Source: a virus
Virus record (IMG/VR): IMGVR_UViG_3300036845_000453
Span: 1 to 20,193 of that record
Length of the DNA: 20,193 nucleotides
Direction: 5' to 3' (one strand)
Both the position numbers and the translations under genes were made by a program. Every line of letters begins with the position of its first letter. Position 1 is the stretch's first letter. The notes under the pieces are model-generated. The model made no database searches. It was not told where the DNA came from and saw nothing but the letters and a program-made list of their open reading frames with translations. This document shows, piece after piece, positions 1 through 7,418 of this stretch.

Positions 1-677
1 ATGCCGCCGCGAAGGCAGAGCGTCGGCGTCATATTGCCGGGGTTCGACAAGCGGTCGGTGTCCACGAGCTGGAAACAGGTTTTGAAAGCCGACGATTGCG
101 GTCGGTCGATCCATAACGGCAACGCCAGGCCTTCGCCGTTCTGTAGCACGGAGCGGAACATCAGGGTAGTAAGGCCGGTAAAGGTGAGCTTGCCAGCTAC
201 GTCGATGGCGGTCGAATCGGCCCACGCTTTCCACAACGATTCCACATCCCGACCCCAGGCTTCCGCCCAATCGGCGTCTTTGCCCAGAGCCCGATAGTCG
301 GGCCACGCGGAAAGGCGCAGCGCGGTGCCGATCACGTTGTCGAGGATGGTCTGAAACGCTCCTGCCGCTACGCCCGTGTTGCGGTCCAGATCGCGCGACC
401 GGGCCACGAGCGTGCCCATGTCGCTCAGGAGTTCCGCGTCAGCCGCGGCGCGGATCGGCAGCCAGTTGGACATCTGCTTGCGGATCCACGAGGCCCCGGT
501 GTATGGCGTGTCGCGGTAGCCGTAGCGCCCGTAGCCATAGCCCATGCCGTAGTTCCAGGCGCCGTCTGAAGACTGGCCGCGCAGGCCGCCGAAGAGACGC
601 GAAAGGAACCCTGGCTTCTTGGCTAGGTGCTCCAGCGGATTCGAGGGCGGCGGTGTTTGGGGCTGCTCGGGTGACAT
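1..677 (-). CDS. Phage portal protein, lambda family (partial, N-terminal 225 residues)
   Basis: Portal proteins form the dodecameric ring at the capsid vertex through which DNA is packaged and to which the connector and tail attach. The frame opens at ATG 677-675 and runs off the left window edge with no stop. It has a Gly/Tyr-rich N-terminus (residues 40-56) and then the family pattern: RSRDLDRN at 93-100, DNVIGTALR at 113-121 and QNGEGL at 179-184. These match the lambda-type portal family (Phage_portal_2), which is usually about 480-550 residues, so more than half is missing. It lies 9 bp after the gpW-like gene, on the same strand. The family call is firm. The truncation is caused by the window, not by mutation. 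Confidence 0.9.
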   Translation of the reverse strand, partial: MSPEQPQTPPPSNPLEHLAKKPGFLSRLFGGLRGQSSDGAWNYGMGYGYGRYGYRDTPYTGASWIRKQMSNWLPIRAAADAELLSDMGTLVARSRDLDRNTGVAAGAFQTILDNVIGTALRLSAWPDYRALGKDADWAEAWGRDVESLWKAWADSTAIDVAGKLTFTGLTTLMFRSVLQNGEGLALPLWIDRPQSSAFKTCFQLVDTDRLSNPGNMTPTLCLRGG

Positions 678-686
678 GGTTTGCTT

Positions 687-1001
687 CTATGGCCAGCCGT
701 AAAAGCTGATGGGTTTGCGCACGTTTACGCCGCTGCTGCCATAGCCGCCGCTCGCGCCAGCGGTGACAACTCCATTTAGATAATCGATCAAGCGCTGCAG
801 ATCGGCGGCATTCGTGGCGTTGAAAGTGACCCGGCCCAGTTGCGGGGTTTCGACCCCGGAGGGCATCTGTCCGATGAGCAGGTTGAAGTAAGCCTGCTGC
901 GCCTGCGTAAGCATGGTCTGGGCCTGATCCGGCGTCAGCCCACGCAGGGCCACTTTCAGGTCCATCGGCATCGGGGCATTGGAGCGATAGGGCGGCGTCA
1001 T
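687..1001 (-). CDS. gpW-like head-tail connector protein
   Basis: This 104-residue protein has the hallmarks of lambda gpW, a small head-completion protein that sits under the portal and lets the tail join. Residues 57-76 read as VTFNATNAADLQRLIDYLNG, equivalent to the gpW beta strand plus second helix (VEFTATSVSDLKKYI in lambda), and the C-terminus ends in the aromatic pattern FYGWP, as gpW ends in FYV. The N-terminal half (residues 14-45) is an extra helical part with LTPDQAQ, so it is longer than lambda gpW (68 residues). The start overlaps the stop of the previous gene by ATGA. Its place between terminase and portal is the usual one. Confidence 0.8.
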   Translation of the reverse strand: MTPPYRSNAPMPMDLKVALRGLTPDQAQTMLTQAQQAYFNLLIGQMPSGVETPQLGRVTFNATNAADLQRLIDYLNGVVTAGASGGYGSSGVNVRKPISFYGWP

Positions 1002-1261
1002 ATTTTACCTGCAATCAAATCAGTCCAGGTGACGTGAAGCGGAACTCCTCCGTGAATTCCACCTTCCGGCCCGATACGATAGGCGTAAATCAAAATCGCT
1101 TGTTCTCCGTGTCTGACCTCAACGCTAATGCCCCCGTTAGGTGTCCGTACCAGAACGACGTACGTCTCCTTCGCGGTGGCCAATGCTTCGGCGGTCGGTG
1201 CCAGTGCTCCATTACCGTCCCAATTCGCGCTGAGGTTCATGAGTGCTTCAACCTGGGTCAT
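998..1261 (-). CDS. Small conserved-type protein of unknown function (NWDG motif)
   Basis: This 87-residue protein starts at ATG 1261-1259, two bases after the terminase stop, and its end overlaps the gpW-like start by 4 bp, so it is translationally coupled on both sides. Near the N-terminus is NLSANWDGNGALAPT (residues 9-23), a motif I recognise from many small uncharacterised bacterial and phage proteins (NWDGYGA followed by a helix). The second half is beta-rich (GGISVEVRHGEQAILIYAYR). No function is known to me. A longer same-strand frame reaches back into the terminase, but the Met at 1261 fits the operon spacing and the motif. Confidence 0.75.
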   Translation of the reverse strand: MTQVEALMNLSANWDGNGALAPTAEALATAKETYVVLVRTPNGGISVEVRHGEQAILIYAYRIGPEGGIHGGVPLHVTWTDLIAGKI

Positions 1262-1263
1262 AG

Positions 1264-3216
1264 TTATTCCAGAAAACTGTCCGTGTTGGCCCCGTGTGAC
1301 CGGAACTCCGGCATGGGGGTCTGGCCCTTCGAACCCAGGCCGGTTTTCCCGCCCACGGCGGCACCGGCCCGCAGGGCGGATTCGATCTCGTCCCAACGTT
1401 TCTCGGGAAAGACTTCCATGCGCAGCACCGCCGCTGCCGCGCGGGCATAGATCCGGCAGTCGAGCGCCTCGTTGCGGTCGCGGCGCTTTTCCCATTTGGT
1501 TGTCGTGCGTCCCGCCGTCGTGTGCGTAATCAACTGTTCGGCGCAAAGCTGGTCGAAGAACTCTTTGCCGTAGCCGGGGAAGTGGCAGAAGCCCGCTGGC
1601 CAGGTGTAGCCGGCCGCTAAGTCGGGCACCGCAAGGCGAAGCGCACGGTACAACTCTTCCTTGCCGATGGAGGTATTCACGGGCCACAACCGCACGCCGC
1701 CACGCACGACGCGGCCGCCTGCCGTCACATCCATGAAAGACGGCGCGCCCACAAACGCCGAGATGTGCGAGTGACCATCGCCCTTGACGGCCATGACGCT
1801 CTGCGATCCCATGCGCCGCACCCATTCGTAAACGCGCATGGTGTTGAAGCCGGAATCGACGGCCAGCTTCTTGATGCGCAGCGCCCCGCCGTAGAAGCTC
1901 GGGAACTCCTCGTCGAGCATCTCCGCCAGCTTGGCCCACACCTCGGGCTGATTGGTGTTGCCTTCGAATACACGGTAATCGACCGACCACGATTCGCGGT
2001 TGCGGCCCCAGGCGACCACCTCGCATTCGATGCGGTTCATCTGCACATCGGCACCGGCTGTGAGGACGAGGCCGCCCTCGGGCACTTCGCCAATCGCGTA
2101 GAGTTCGCGCCGTTCGTAGAGACGGTCCACGTCGGGCACTTCGCCCTGATCGGCCCACGGTACACCGAGGACGGTATTGTAAAAGGCCTGCAACTTCTCC
2201 GGTGACACCATGCTCTTGTCGCGCATCCGCATGATCTGGGTCCAGGAGAGCCACCCGACTGGCGAATAGTAGCTGGATAAATGGAATCCTTTGGTAACTC
2301 CGTCGCCCAGACCCAATGAGCGCCACTCGCCTGCGGCCAGCATGATGGTCTTTTCGTGGTCGAAGATTTCCTTCTCGCACTCCTGACAGCGGTACGCCGC
2401 GCGGTGCGGCATCTCTTCCGACCATTGCAATTGTTCCGGCAGCAAGGTGATGAATACGCCGCACCGTGGACAGGGCACAAAGTAGTAGCACTGATCCGAC
2501 TGGCTGAAGAACGTTTCAATGCGGCTGCGGCCTGCAATCGTGGGCGTTGACGCAATCAGGATTTTCTTGCGCCGGAAATTCGAGGTGCGGGCTATCGCCA
2601 GATCGCAGGGTTCGCCCTCGCGGTCGACATTCGCCGGATACGCATCCACCTCATCGAGAAACAAATAGCGCGCCGCCATCGAACGCAGGCCCTTGGCGCT
2701 ATTAGCACCGGCCAGCACCAGGATGCCGCCGAGGAACTCTTTGGCCAGGATGGTGTTCCCCGAGTCGCGCTCTTTGGGGGATCGCACCAGCGTGCTCAGA
2801 ATCGGGCAGTCTTCGATCAAGGGGCCAATGCGCTGTTTCGAGTTGCGCTTGGCCATGGTCTCGGTGGGCTGCACCACCAGCATGGGACCGGGCGCAAGAT
2901 GGATCACGTAGCCCATCCAGTTGATCCCGGCTTCCGTGGCTCCAACCTGCGAGCCTTTCATGAAGACCACCCGCTCGCAGGGCGATTCCGGCATGAGCGC
3001 GTCCATGATGTCGCGCAGGTAGGGCGTGCGGCTGGTGCGCCACATACCGGGTTCCGGCGATGAGCGCGTCGTCAGAACCCGGTACTGATCCGCCCATTCG
3101 CTGATAGCCAGCTTGGGGTCGGGCCGCGCGCCCATGCGGCAGGCTTTGATCGTCGCCTCGTAAGCATTGGCCAGACCGGGCAGGGAAGCGTGCAGCGTGT
3201 TCCCTGGAGTGATCAT
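1264..3216 (-). CDS. Terminase large subunit, GpA family
   Basis: This is the 650-residue packaging motor and headful or cos nuclease. The ATPase part shows a Walker A-like MKGSQVGATE at residues 86-95 and a Walker B YLFLDEVDAYP at 184-194. A four-cysteine zinc site follows (C249, C252, C277, C280). The C-terminal RNase H-like nuclease shows the acidic residues expected: TAGADVQ (D390), LAVDSGFNT (D454) and DRNEALDCR (D586). The length matches lambda gpA-type terminases (about 640 residues). The start at 3216 overlaps the small-subunit stop by ATGA. All key motifs are present and the frame is intact. Confidence 0.95.
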   Translation of the reverse strand: MITPGNTLHASLPGLANAYEATIKACRMGARPDPKLAISEWADQYRVLTTRSSPEPGMWRTSRTPYLRDIMDALMPESPCERVVFMKGSQVGATEAGINWMGYVIHLAPGPMLVVQPTETMAKRNSKQRIGPLIEDCPILSTLVRSPKERDSGNTILAKEFLGGILVLAGANSAKGLRSMAARYLFLDEVDAYPANVDREGEPCDLAIARTSNFRRKKILIASTPTIAGRSRIETFFSQSDQCYYFVPCPRCGVFITLLPEQLQWSEEMPHRAAYRCQECEKEIFDHEKTIMLAAGEWRSLGLGDGVTKGFHLSSYYSPVGWLSWTQIMRMRDKSMVSPEKLQAFYNTVLGVPWADQGEVPDVDRLYERRELYAIGEVPEGGLVLTAGADVQMNRIECEVVAWGRNRESWSVDYRVFEGNTNQPEVWAKLAEMLDEEFPSFYGGALRIKKLAVDSGFNTMRVYEWVRRMGSQSVMAVKGDGHSHISAFVGAPSFMDVTAGGRVVRGGVRLWPVNTSIGKEELYRALRLAVPDLAAGYTWPAGFCHFPGYGKEFFDQLCAEQLITHTTAGRTTTKWEKRRDRNEALDCRIYARAAAAVLRMEVFPEKRWDEIESALRAGAAVGGKTGLGSKGQTPMPEFRSHGANTDSFLE

Positions 3217-3767
3217 GCCGCCAGCTTTCCCTCAGAGTAGGCGTCGAACACCTTGCGCAGTTCGGCTTCGAGTAAGCTCTGGCACGCGCCGATGTTCGAT
3301 TCCCCGGCCAGCAGCGGAGCGATGCGCGACGGAATATTGAAGCACGCCTCGCGGATGGTGCGGAACTCCTGAAAGCGGGCGTTCTCGACATCCGCGGTGG
3401 GAGTGAGACTGCCTACCCGCTCCTCATAGCGCGTCTTCTTCAGCAGCGCCTCATATACCTGTGTCGACGCCCTGGCGCGGGCATAGGCCGTCGAGCGTGT
3501 CTCATCGGGCTTGGGAATATCGGCGTTGGGGATTTCCGGCAGCGTGCCGCTGAATTCCACAGGCTTTGCACCGCTGCCAGAAGACGCCGCGCGGTTGTTG
3601 TGGCCCTTCTCGTGATGGGTGGTCGCATGGAATTCCGCGATCGCTTGATCGAGGTCGTAAAGGCCGTCCGCGCCGGGTGTGATGCGTCCCGCCTGCATGG
3701 CAATGTGGACCGCCATGCGGCTGCGCTTCAGCGCCTTAGCGAGTTCAATTTCACCAACGCGGGCCAT
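3213..3767 (-). CDS. Terminase small subunit (Nu1-like DNA-packaging protein)
   Basis: The protein has 184 residues from the chosen start. The N-terminal MARVGEIELAKAL followed by SRMAVHIAMQAGRI looks like the winged helix-turn-helix of Nu1-type small terminase subunits, which bind the packaging site. A linker rich in Ser/Gly/Pro follows, then a helical C-terminus (FQEFRTIREACFNIPSRIAPLL) that would contact the large subunit. It directly precedes the large terminase with an ATGA overlap. A start at 3845 is also open but would overlap the divergent ParB-like gene and adds unrelated residues. I see no Shine-Dalgarno before 3767, and a possible -10 (TAGAAT, 3781-3776) lies so close that the message could be nearly leaderless. 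Confidence 0.8.
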   Translation of the reverse strand: MARVGEIELAKALKRSRMAVHIAMQAGRITPGADGLYDLDQAIAEFHATTHHEKGHNNRAASSGSGAKPVEFSGTLPEIPNADIPKPDETRSTAYARARASTQVYEALLKKTRYEERVGSLTPTADVENARFQEFRTIREACFNIPSRIAPLLAGESNIGACQSLLEAELRKVFDAYSEGKLAA

Positions 3768-3831
3768 CGCGCTGATTCTAACGTGGAAAACTGTGTTTGA
3801 CCAAATGCTAAATTCAAACAGGAGCAACGCG
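3768..3831. promoter_or_regulatory. Divergent intergenic region between packaging operon and ParB-Mom cassette
   Basis: The 64 bp separate two opposite transcription units. On the minus strand TTGGTC (3804-3799) and TAGAAT (3781-3776) are 17 bp apart, a weak sigma70-like pair that would start transcription within a few bases of ATG 3767. On the plus strand AGGAG at 3820-3824 is a good Shine-Dalgarno for the ParB-like start at 3832. No convincing plus-strand -10 is seen. Confidence 0.4.
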
Positions 3832-4458
3832 ATGCCGCTCGACACCCAGACTTGGCCGGCAGATCAGGTGGAGCGATGGCCGCTCGCGAAGCTGGTCCCG
3901 TATGCCCGCAATGCCCGCACACACTCCCAGGAACAGATCCGGCAGGTGGCCGCATCCATGCGTGAATGGGGCTGGACGATCCCGGTCCTGGCCGATGAGC
4001 GGGGCGGCATCATCGCGGGACATTGCAGGGTGAGCGCTGCGGAGATGAACGGCTACGACGAAGCCCCTGTGATGGTAGCCCGCGGCTGGTCGGATGCGAA
4101 GAAGCGCGCTTACATCATTGCCGACAACAAGCTGAGTCTCAATGCCGGATGGGACGAAGAACTGCTGGGCCTGGAATTGCTGGAGCTGCGCGAGAGCGGC
4201 GTCGATCTTGGCTTAACCGGCTTCGCGGGTTCAGAGTTGGTCGCCCTCTTGCGCGAGGTGGAAGAAGCCCAGCCTCCCGATCTGCCGGATGGAGAGCGCA
4301 CGCCATACCGGCAGATCACCTTTACCCTGCACGACGAGCAGGCCGCGCTCGTGGCCCTGGCGCTGGCTGCCGCCAAAGAAAAAGGGCCGTTCTCGCTGGA
4401 GCTGAATGAGAACGTCAACGGCAACGCCCTGGCGCGGATCTGTGAGGCGTACCTGTGA
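3832..4458 (+). CDS. ParB-like N-terminal domain protein (modification-associated)
   Basis: This 208-residue protein carries a ParB/Srx-like fold: WPLAKLVPYARNARTHS (16-32) and the nucleotide-binding box IIAGHCRVSAA (60-70), which is GHCR rather than the classical GHRR. RAYIIADNKLSLNAGWDEE (93-110) follows, then a C-terminal domain ending in NENVNGNALARICEAYL. This architecture is common in phages and next to DNA-modifying enzymes. It is not a chromosome-partition ParB, since the HTH and dimer domains are absent. It has a strong AGGAG ribosome site and overlaps the Mom-like gene by GTGA, so the two are almost certainly co-translated. ParB-fold domains can use CTP or ATP; I infer a helper or nuclease role in modification. 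Confidence 0.85.
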   Translation: MPLDTQTWPADQVERWPLAKLVPYARNARTHSQEQIRQVAASMREWGWTIPVLADERGGIIAGHCRVSAAEMNGYDEAPVMVARGWSDAKKRAYIIADNKLSLNAGWDEELLGLELLELRESGVDLGLTGFAGSELVALLREVEEAQPPDLPDGERTPYRQITFTLHDEQAALVALALAAAKEKGPFSLELNENVNGNALARICEAYL

Positions 4459-5255
4459 CAGGAGTGCCCACGGCCAAGGATCTCCGCGTGGCTATCATCC
4501 GCTCCGCTGATGCCCACGCCTTCATGCGCAAGGCGCACTACTCGCATAAGAGCGTGCAGAATTCGCAGTTGCATCTGGGGGTGTTTCTCGGTACGCGCCT
4601 CGAAGGGGCGATGCAGCTCGGGCCGCCGCTGGATCGCCGCAAGCTGATCACGCTGGTGGCCGATACGCCTTGGACCGGCTTCCTCGAATTGAACCGCATG
4701 GCGTTCACGGACAACCTGCCGCGCAATTCGGAAAGCCGCGCGATCGCGGTGGCCATGCGCCTCCTGAAGAAACAGTTCCCGCAGATTCAATGGATCGTCA
4801 GTTTTGCCGACGCCACGCAATGCGGGGATGGTACGATCTATCGCGCGTCGGGGTTCGTGCTCACGGCGATCCGCGCCAACACCACCATCTGGGGAGGACC
4901 GGAGGGCGAGGTGATTACCAACATCGGTATCCGCACCAGCGGCAAGGCGCTGCAGGCGTTTGCCCATGTCGGCGGTAACGACGTGTACCGGGGCGGAGCC
5001 AGCATGACGCACTTCCGCGCGGCTGGCTTCCGTCCGCTGAAAGGCTTCCAGCTTCGGTATCTTTACTTCCTGCACCCCACGGCCAGGGAGCGGCTGACGG
5101 TGCCGGTGATACCATACTCTGCAATCCGCACGGCGGGTGCTTCGATGGCTCGCGGTGTTCGTGTAAGCGTCGGAAGTGGCCCGGCAGACACAGCCGCGTT
5201 TTACCGCGCGGAAGAGGGCGGTTCGACCCCGACCCCGACGCTCCAAGATCCATAG
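4455..5255 (+). CDS. mom: Mom-like adenine hypermodification protein (GNAT fold)
   Basis: This 266-residue protein resembles phage Mu Mom, which converts adenine to N6-(carbamoylmethyl)adenine (momA) and protects phage DNA from host restriction. Visible family features are FMRKAHYSHKS (23-33), LELNRMAFTDNLPRNSESRA (78-97), which is the GNAT-like acceptor/cofactor region, and IVSFADATQCGDGTIYRASGF, split as IVSFADAT (114-121) and GTIYRASGF (126-134). The C-terminus LRYLYFLHP then a Gly/Ser/Thr tail is usual for the phage versions. The start is GTG 4455, overlapping the ParB-like stop; GTG 4464 is an alternative. Mu regulates mom with the zinc-finger Com protein, and no Com homologue is visible here. 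Confidence 0.85.
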   Translation: MTGVPTAKDLRVAIIRSADAHAFMRKAHYSHKSVQNSQLHLGVFLGTRLEGAMQLGPPLDRRKLITLVADTPWTGFLELNRMAFTDNLPRNSESRAIAVAMRLLKKQFPQIQWIVSFADATQCGDGTIYRASGFVLTAIRANTTIWGGPEGEVITNIGIRTSGKALQAFAHVGGNDVYRGGASMTHFRAAGFRPLKGFQLRYLYFLHPTARERLTVPVIPYSAIRTAGASMARGVRVSVGSGPADTAAFYRAEEGGSTPTPTLQDP

Positions 5256-5288
5256 CCGCGCGTACTATGTAACCTAAAGGAGCATTCG

Positions 5289-5945
5289 ATGCCCGCATTG
5301 AATATCACCGAAACGCTTTCTCTCACGCACGCTGTCGTAGCCACCAGCCCGGCGTCCCCCAGCAGCGCCAAAACCGTAAGCAGCGGTCCGGTTAAGATCA
5401 GCCAGATCGGGAGCAATGTCTCCAGCGGCATTCAAATCGTGACTACCACCGCCGAGGTCATCAATATCGGGGCAGTGGCGGGAGGCGCGCTGGGCCGCTT
5501 CGCCATCAAAAACCTGGACGGCGCGAATGACCTGAGTGTGTTGCCGGGACTGGCCGGACCGGCGTTCCTCACATTGCTGCCTGGGGAAATGGCGCAAGGC
5601 CGCTTCGACGCCAGCGTCACGGCTCCGGCGGTCAAAACGAGCGCGGCGGCGGGCAGTTCGATCACCGCTATAGCCGTGGCGACCGGCGGCGCCGGCTATA
5701 CGGTTGCGCCGACAGTCACCCTGGCTGGCGCAGGCGCAGGCACCGGAGCGGCATTCACAGTGAACCTAACAGGAGGCGCGGTTAGCTCTGTCACTGTGAC
5801 TGCCGGAGGGTCCGGGTATCCAAGTAGCGGCGTAACCGCGACATTTACGGGTGGCACTTTCACCACCGCCGCTACGGCGGGCGCGGTCACGGTAACAACG
5901 CCAGCCACGACGGTGTTGATGGAATACATCGTCTGCGCGGACTAG
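5289..5945 (+). CDS. Glycine-rich beta-repeat protein, probable virion component
   Basis: This 218-residue protein is rich in Ala, Gly, Thr, Ser and Val with almost no charged residues. Residues 1-115 form a beta-rich domain ([37 protein letters not shown]). Residues 124-190 hold the repeat type [15 protein letters not shown] ... [17 protein letters not shown], a motif (GGxGYxxxPxV / GxVxxxxVxxGGSGY) often seen in phage tail, fibre and capsid-decoration proteins. AAAGGAG at 5276-5282 gives a strong ribosome site at good spacing from ATG 5289. I infer a structural role; which part of the virion is unknown. Confidence 0.7.
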   Translation: MPALNITETLSLTHAVVATSPASPSSAKTVSSGPVKISQIGSNVSSGIQIVTTTAEVINIGAVAGGALGRFAIKNLDGANDLSVLPGLAGPAFLTLLPGEMAQGRFDASVTAPAVKTSAAAGSSITAIAVATGGAGYTVAPTVTLAGAGAGTGAAFTVNLTGGAVSSVTVTAGGSGYPSSGVTATFTGGTFTTAATAGAVTVTTPATTVLMEYIVCAD

Positions 5946-6155
5946 ATGACCGTCGAGTTCACACGCCAGGGCAAAACCTATTTCTGCGTGCTCGGACCTG
6001 TTCACGGACCCACGCCCCCAGAGCGGATTTCTATTGCGTTCCGCCCTTGCGCCTACAAAGCGCCGGTCATGCTAGAACTCGCCTATCTCGGCCGCGATCC
6101 CACACGCGCCATAGAGCTGTACCAGCCCGTCGAAAGCGATCCTGGCGAAGACTGA
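5946..6155 (+). CDS. Small hypothetical protein
   Basis: This 69-residue protein starts directly after the TAG of the glycine-rich gene, with no gap, which points to translational coupling. It reads as a short beta-rich protein (TVEFTRQGKTYFCVLG, ISIAFRPCAYKAPVMLELAYLG) with an acidic end. I do not recognise a family. Its position suggests it is a partner of the preceding putative virion protein. The first 17-bp repeat unit begins 12 bp after its stop. Confidence 0.65.
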   Translation: MTVEFTRQGKTYFCVLGPVHGPTPPERISIAFRPCAYKAPVMLELAYLGRDPTRAIELYQPVESDPGED

Positions 6156-6166
6156 TTTCCCGCAGC

Positions 6167-6268
6167 GTGAAGCTCCTTCGCGCGTGAAGCTTCAGACGCG
6201 GTGAAGCCCCTATTGTGGTGAAGCTCCGGGACTCGTGAAGCCTTCTGGTGAGTGAAGCTCTCTCGCAC
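6167..6268 (+). repeat. 17-bp-periodic repeat array 1 (six units)
   Basis: Six copies of the 7-mer GTGAAGC begin at 6167, 6184, 6201, 6218, 6235 and 6252, exactly 17 bp apart. The core extends to GTGAAGCTC in about half the units, and the other 8-10 bases of each unit differ from copy to copy. The period is not a multiple of three, so coding on either strand does not explain it. A second array with the same core and orientation lies at 9963. Array 1 overlaps the 3' end of the minus-strand zinc-finger gene. Confidence 0.9.
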
Positions 6269-6590
6269 CCGTGCCCACGACGTAGCGGTCGAGCAACTGG
6301 TGAAACACTGTCACGCAGCCGGCGCAAAGGTCCGGCGGCAAGGTGCGCACTCGTCGGCGACCAGTCGCCACCAGAAGTGCCGCACCGCAATAGGCATGCC
6401 ATGGGTCATCGTAGAGTTCCAGGTGTGTCACGCCGTCGAAGTCGCGCACCCGCAAGTCGATCTGATTGAGCACCCAGGTCTGCAGGAACCGGCGTTGGTG
6501 CTGCAGCAGACCGTTGCGGGCGCGCAGCGCCTGGCACTCCCGGCAGACCCGCTTCACCGTTTTGCCGCATTCCGCGCAGATCACGCGCAC
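6210..6590 (-). CDS. Small zinc-finger protein, unknown function, with repeat-encoded tail
   Basis: This 126-residue protein from GTG 6590-6588 has CAEC and CREC at residues 5-8 and 15-18 and, in the second half, WHAYCGA and LCAGC, a cysteine spacing typical of zinc ribbons. A basic segment with a predicted helix (ALRARNGLLQHQRRFLQ) lies between them. It is probably nucleic-acid binding or structural; no named family is recognised. The last 18 residues (ELH...FT...ASP) are translated from 17-bp repeat array 1, so the tail may be an accident of the array and the original stop may have been lost. No good Shine-Dalgarno is visible. Confidence 0.6.
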   Translation of the reverse strand: MRVICAECGKTVKRVCRECQALRARNGLLQHQRRFLQTWVLNQIDLRVRDFDGVTHLELYDDPWHAYCGAALLVATGRRRVRTLPPDLCAGCVTVFHQLLDRYVVGTGARELHSPEGFTSPGASPQ

Positions 6591-6623
6591 TAGAATATCA
6601 GGATTTACACTATTTGCTGAGTG

Positions 6624-6652
6624 TTGACAGAGACAGCAAAATTAGGTATCCT
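6624..6652 (+). promoter_or_regulatory. Sigma70-type promoter of the small-gene operon
   Basis: A perfect -35 TTGACA lies at 6624-6629, followed after exactly 17 bp by TATCCT at 6647-6652 (4 of 6 matches to TATAAT). It points to the plus-strand gene run that starts at 6697 and predicts a start of transcription near 6659, right at the palindrome. Confidence 0.6.
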
Positions 6653-6658
6653 ATAAGA

Positions 6659-6674
6659 GATCGGATAGCCGATC
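6659..6674. promoter_or_regulatory. Inverted repeat, probable operator
   Basis: GATCGG (6659-6664) and CCGATC (6669-6674) are perfect inverted arms around four bases. The palindrome covers the predicted transcription start, where a repressor dimer would block the promoter at 6624. It could instead form a small 5' UTR hairpin. Confidence 0.5.
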
Positions 6675-6680
6675 AGAAAC

Positions 6681-6696
6681 GGACTAAGACAAACAA
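6681..6696 (+). promoter_or_regulatory. A-rich leader box before the first small gene
   Basis: GGACTAAGACAAACAA sits immediately before ATG 6697. It contains both elements (GGACTAA and GACAAACAA) that recur in front of other genes in this window. There is no classic Shine-Dalgarno at normal spacing, so this box may be the translation signal. Confidence 0.45.
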
Positions 6697-6906
6697 ATGA
6701 CACAGCATTGGTATGACGCGGAGGTCGTAAACCTCAAAGGCCTAAAGGCTAGAGCGCGTGACAATTACGCGATTGGCATGAAGGTGAAGGCGCATCTGAA
6801 AGATGGGGAGCCCACTTCGGTGGTGATCCAGGGGACAGGGATGTATGGCACCGATGCCATTGTGCCGCGCACTCTCATTCGCTTTACGGGAATGGGGGTG
6901 AAGTAA
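6697..6906 (+). CDS. Small hypothetical protein, first gene of plus-strand operon
   Basis: This 69-residue protein (MTQHWYDAEVVNLKGL...) has a basic first half (LKARARDNYAIGMKVKAHLK) and then a short beta-rich part with PTSVVIQGTGMYG. I do not recognise a family. It is the first gene after the TTGACA promoter, and the next gene starts 3 bp after its stop. The coding bias at third positions looks normal for the window. Confidence 0.65.
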   Translation: MTQHWYDAEVVNLKGLKARARDNYAIGMKVKAHLKDGEPTSVVIQGTGMYGTDAIVPRTLIRFTGMGVK

Positions 6907-6909
6907 GCG

Positions 6910-7182
6910 ATGACCATCCAACAAGCGGCACAAACGGCACTCGATATTCAGTACGCTTCCAATGCGTCGGGAGTGACTAAAACGCTGGCAGGACCAGTCG
7001 CAGATGCGATCTGGGAAGAGGTGCGCAGCTCGGGCAGCGGGTGTTTCAACCGGCATCCCATCATCGCTCTGTTCCTCTTCAAAATTGGTGAGCTGAACGG
7101 CTGCGGAATCAGTTCGCTCGATCCCGGTTATGAGGCAGCCGAGCAGGCGTGCATCGCCTTGGCTGCGGAGGTGTCCCAGTAA
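6910..7182 (+). CDS. Small hypothetical protein
   Basis: The 90-residue frame looks mostly helical (TIQQAAQTALDIQYASNASG; LFLFKIGELNGCG) with an Ala-rich C-terminus (EAAEQACIALAAEV). No signal peptide or clear motif is seen, and no family is recognised. The stop TAA shares its last base with the next ATG at 7182, which indicates coupling. Confidence 0.65.
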   Translation: MTIQQAAQTALDIQYASNASGVTKTLAGPVADAIWEEVRSSGSGCFNRHPIIALFLFKIGELNGCGISSLDPGYEAAEQACIALAAEVSQ

Positions 7183-7412
7183 TGGCCACCACTCTGATCT
7201 ATGAACTCATGGCGCGGTGGGAATCCCGCTCCGGGAAGTGGTGGGCCAATCTTTACCATGACGGTGAACACGCTTTCTACCGGGGAGTGGGATGCGGCGG
7301 AAACATGGGCCTCATCACCTGGGAAGCCGCGATAGTGGAATTGCAAGCAAAGGTGGATTCCGGCTACTTCCAACCGGATGCGCTCAAGATCCCGATGAAG
7401 AGAGTGAAGTAA
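7182..7412 (+). CDS. Small hypothetical protein
   Basis: The protein has 76 residues from ATG 7182, chosen because it overlaps the previous stop (TAATG). A start at 7149 would intrude into the previous gene. It is rich in aromatic residues (RWESRSGKWWANLYHDGEHAFYRGVG at residues 10-35, given here as the pattern W-x8-WW-x2-LYHDG) and ends basic (MKRVK). It probably folds as a small beta-rich domain. The family is unknown. Confidence 0.65.
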   Translation: MATTLIYELMARWESRSGKWWANLYHDGEHAFYRGVGCGGNMGLITWEAAIVELQAKVDSGYFQPDALKIPMKRVK

Positions 7413-7418
7413 GTTACC

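Noticed and set aside
1264-2491. Long same-strand frame running through the large terminase gene
   Set aside because: It is a GC-rich alternate-frame shadow with Arg/Pro/Ala-rich sequence; only its last 87 codons, after the terminase stop, are real (998-1261).
3832-4458. Partition ParB with a parS site at the 18-bp repeats
   Set aside because: The protein lacks the HTH and dimer domains of partition ParB and no ParA is present; the link to Mom explains it better.
4110-5246. Long minus-strand frame of 378 codons over the ParB/Mom cassette
   Set aside because: The sense-strand proteins show clear family motifs and the antisense product is low-complexity Arg/Ser/Ala sequence with no motif.
6167-6268. 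CRISPR array
   Set aside because: The conserved part is only 7-9 bp and the variable part 8-10 bp, far from the 23-50 bp repeats and 25-45 bp spacers of CRISPR, and no cas gene is seen.
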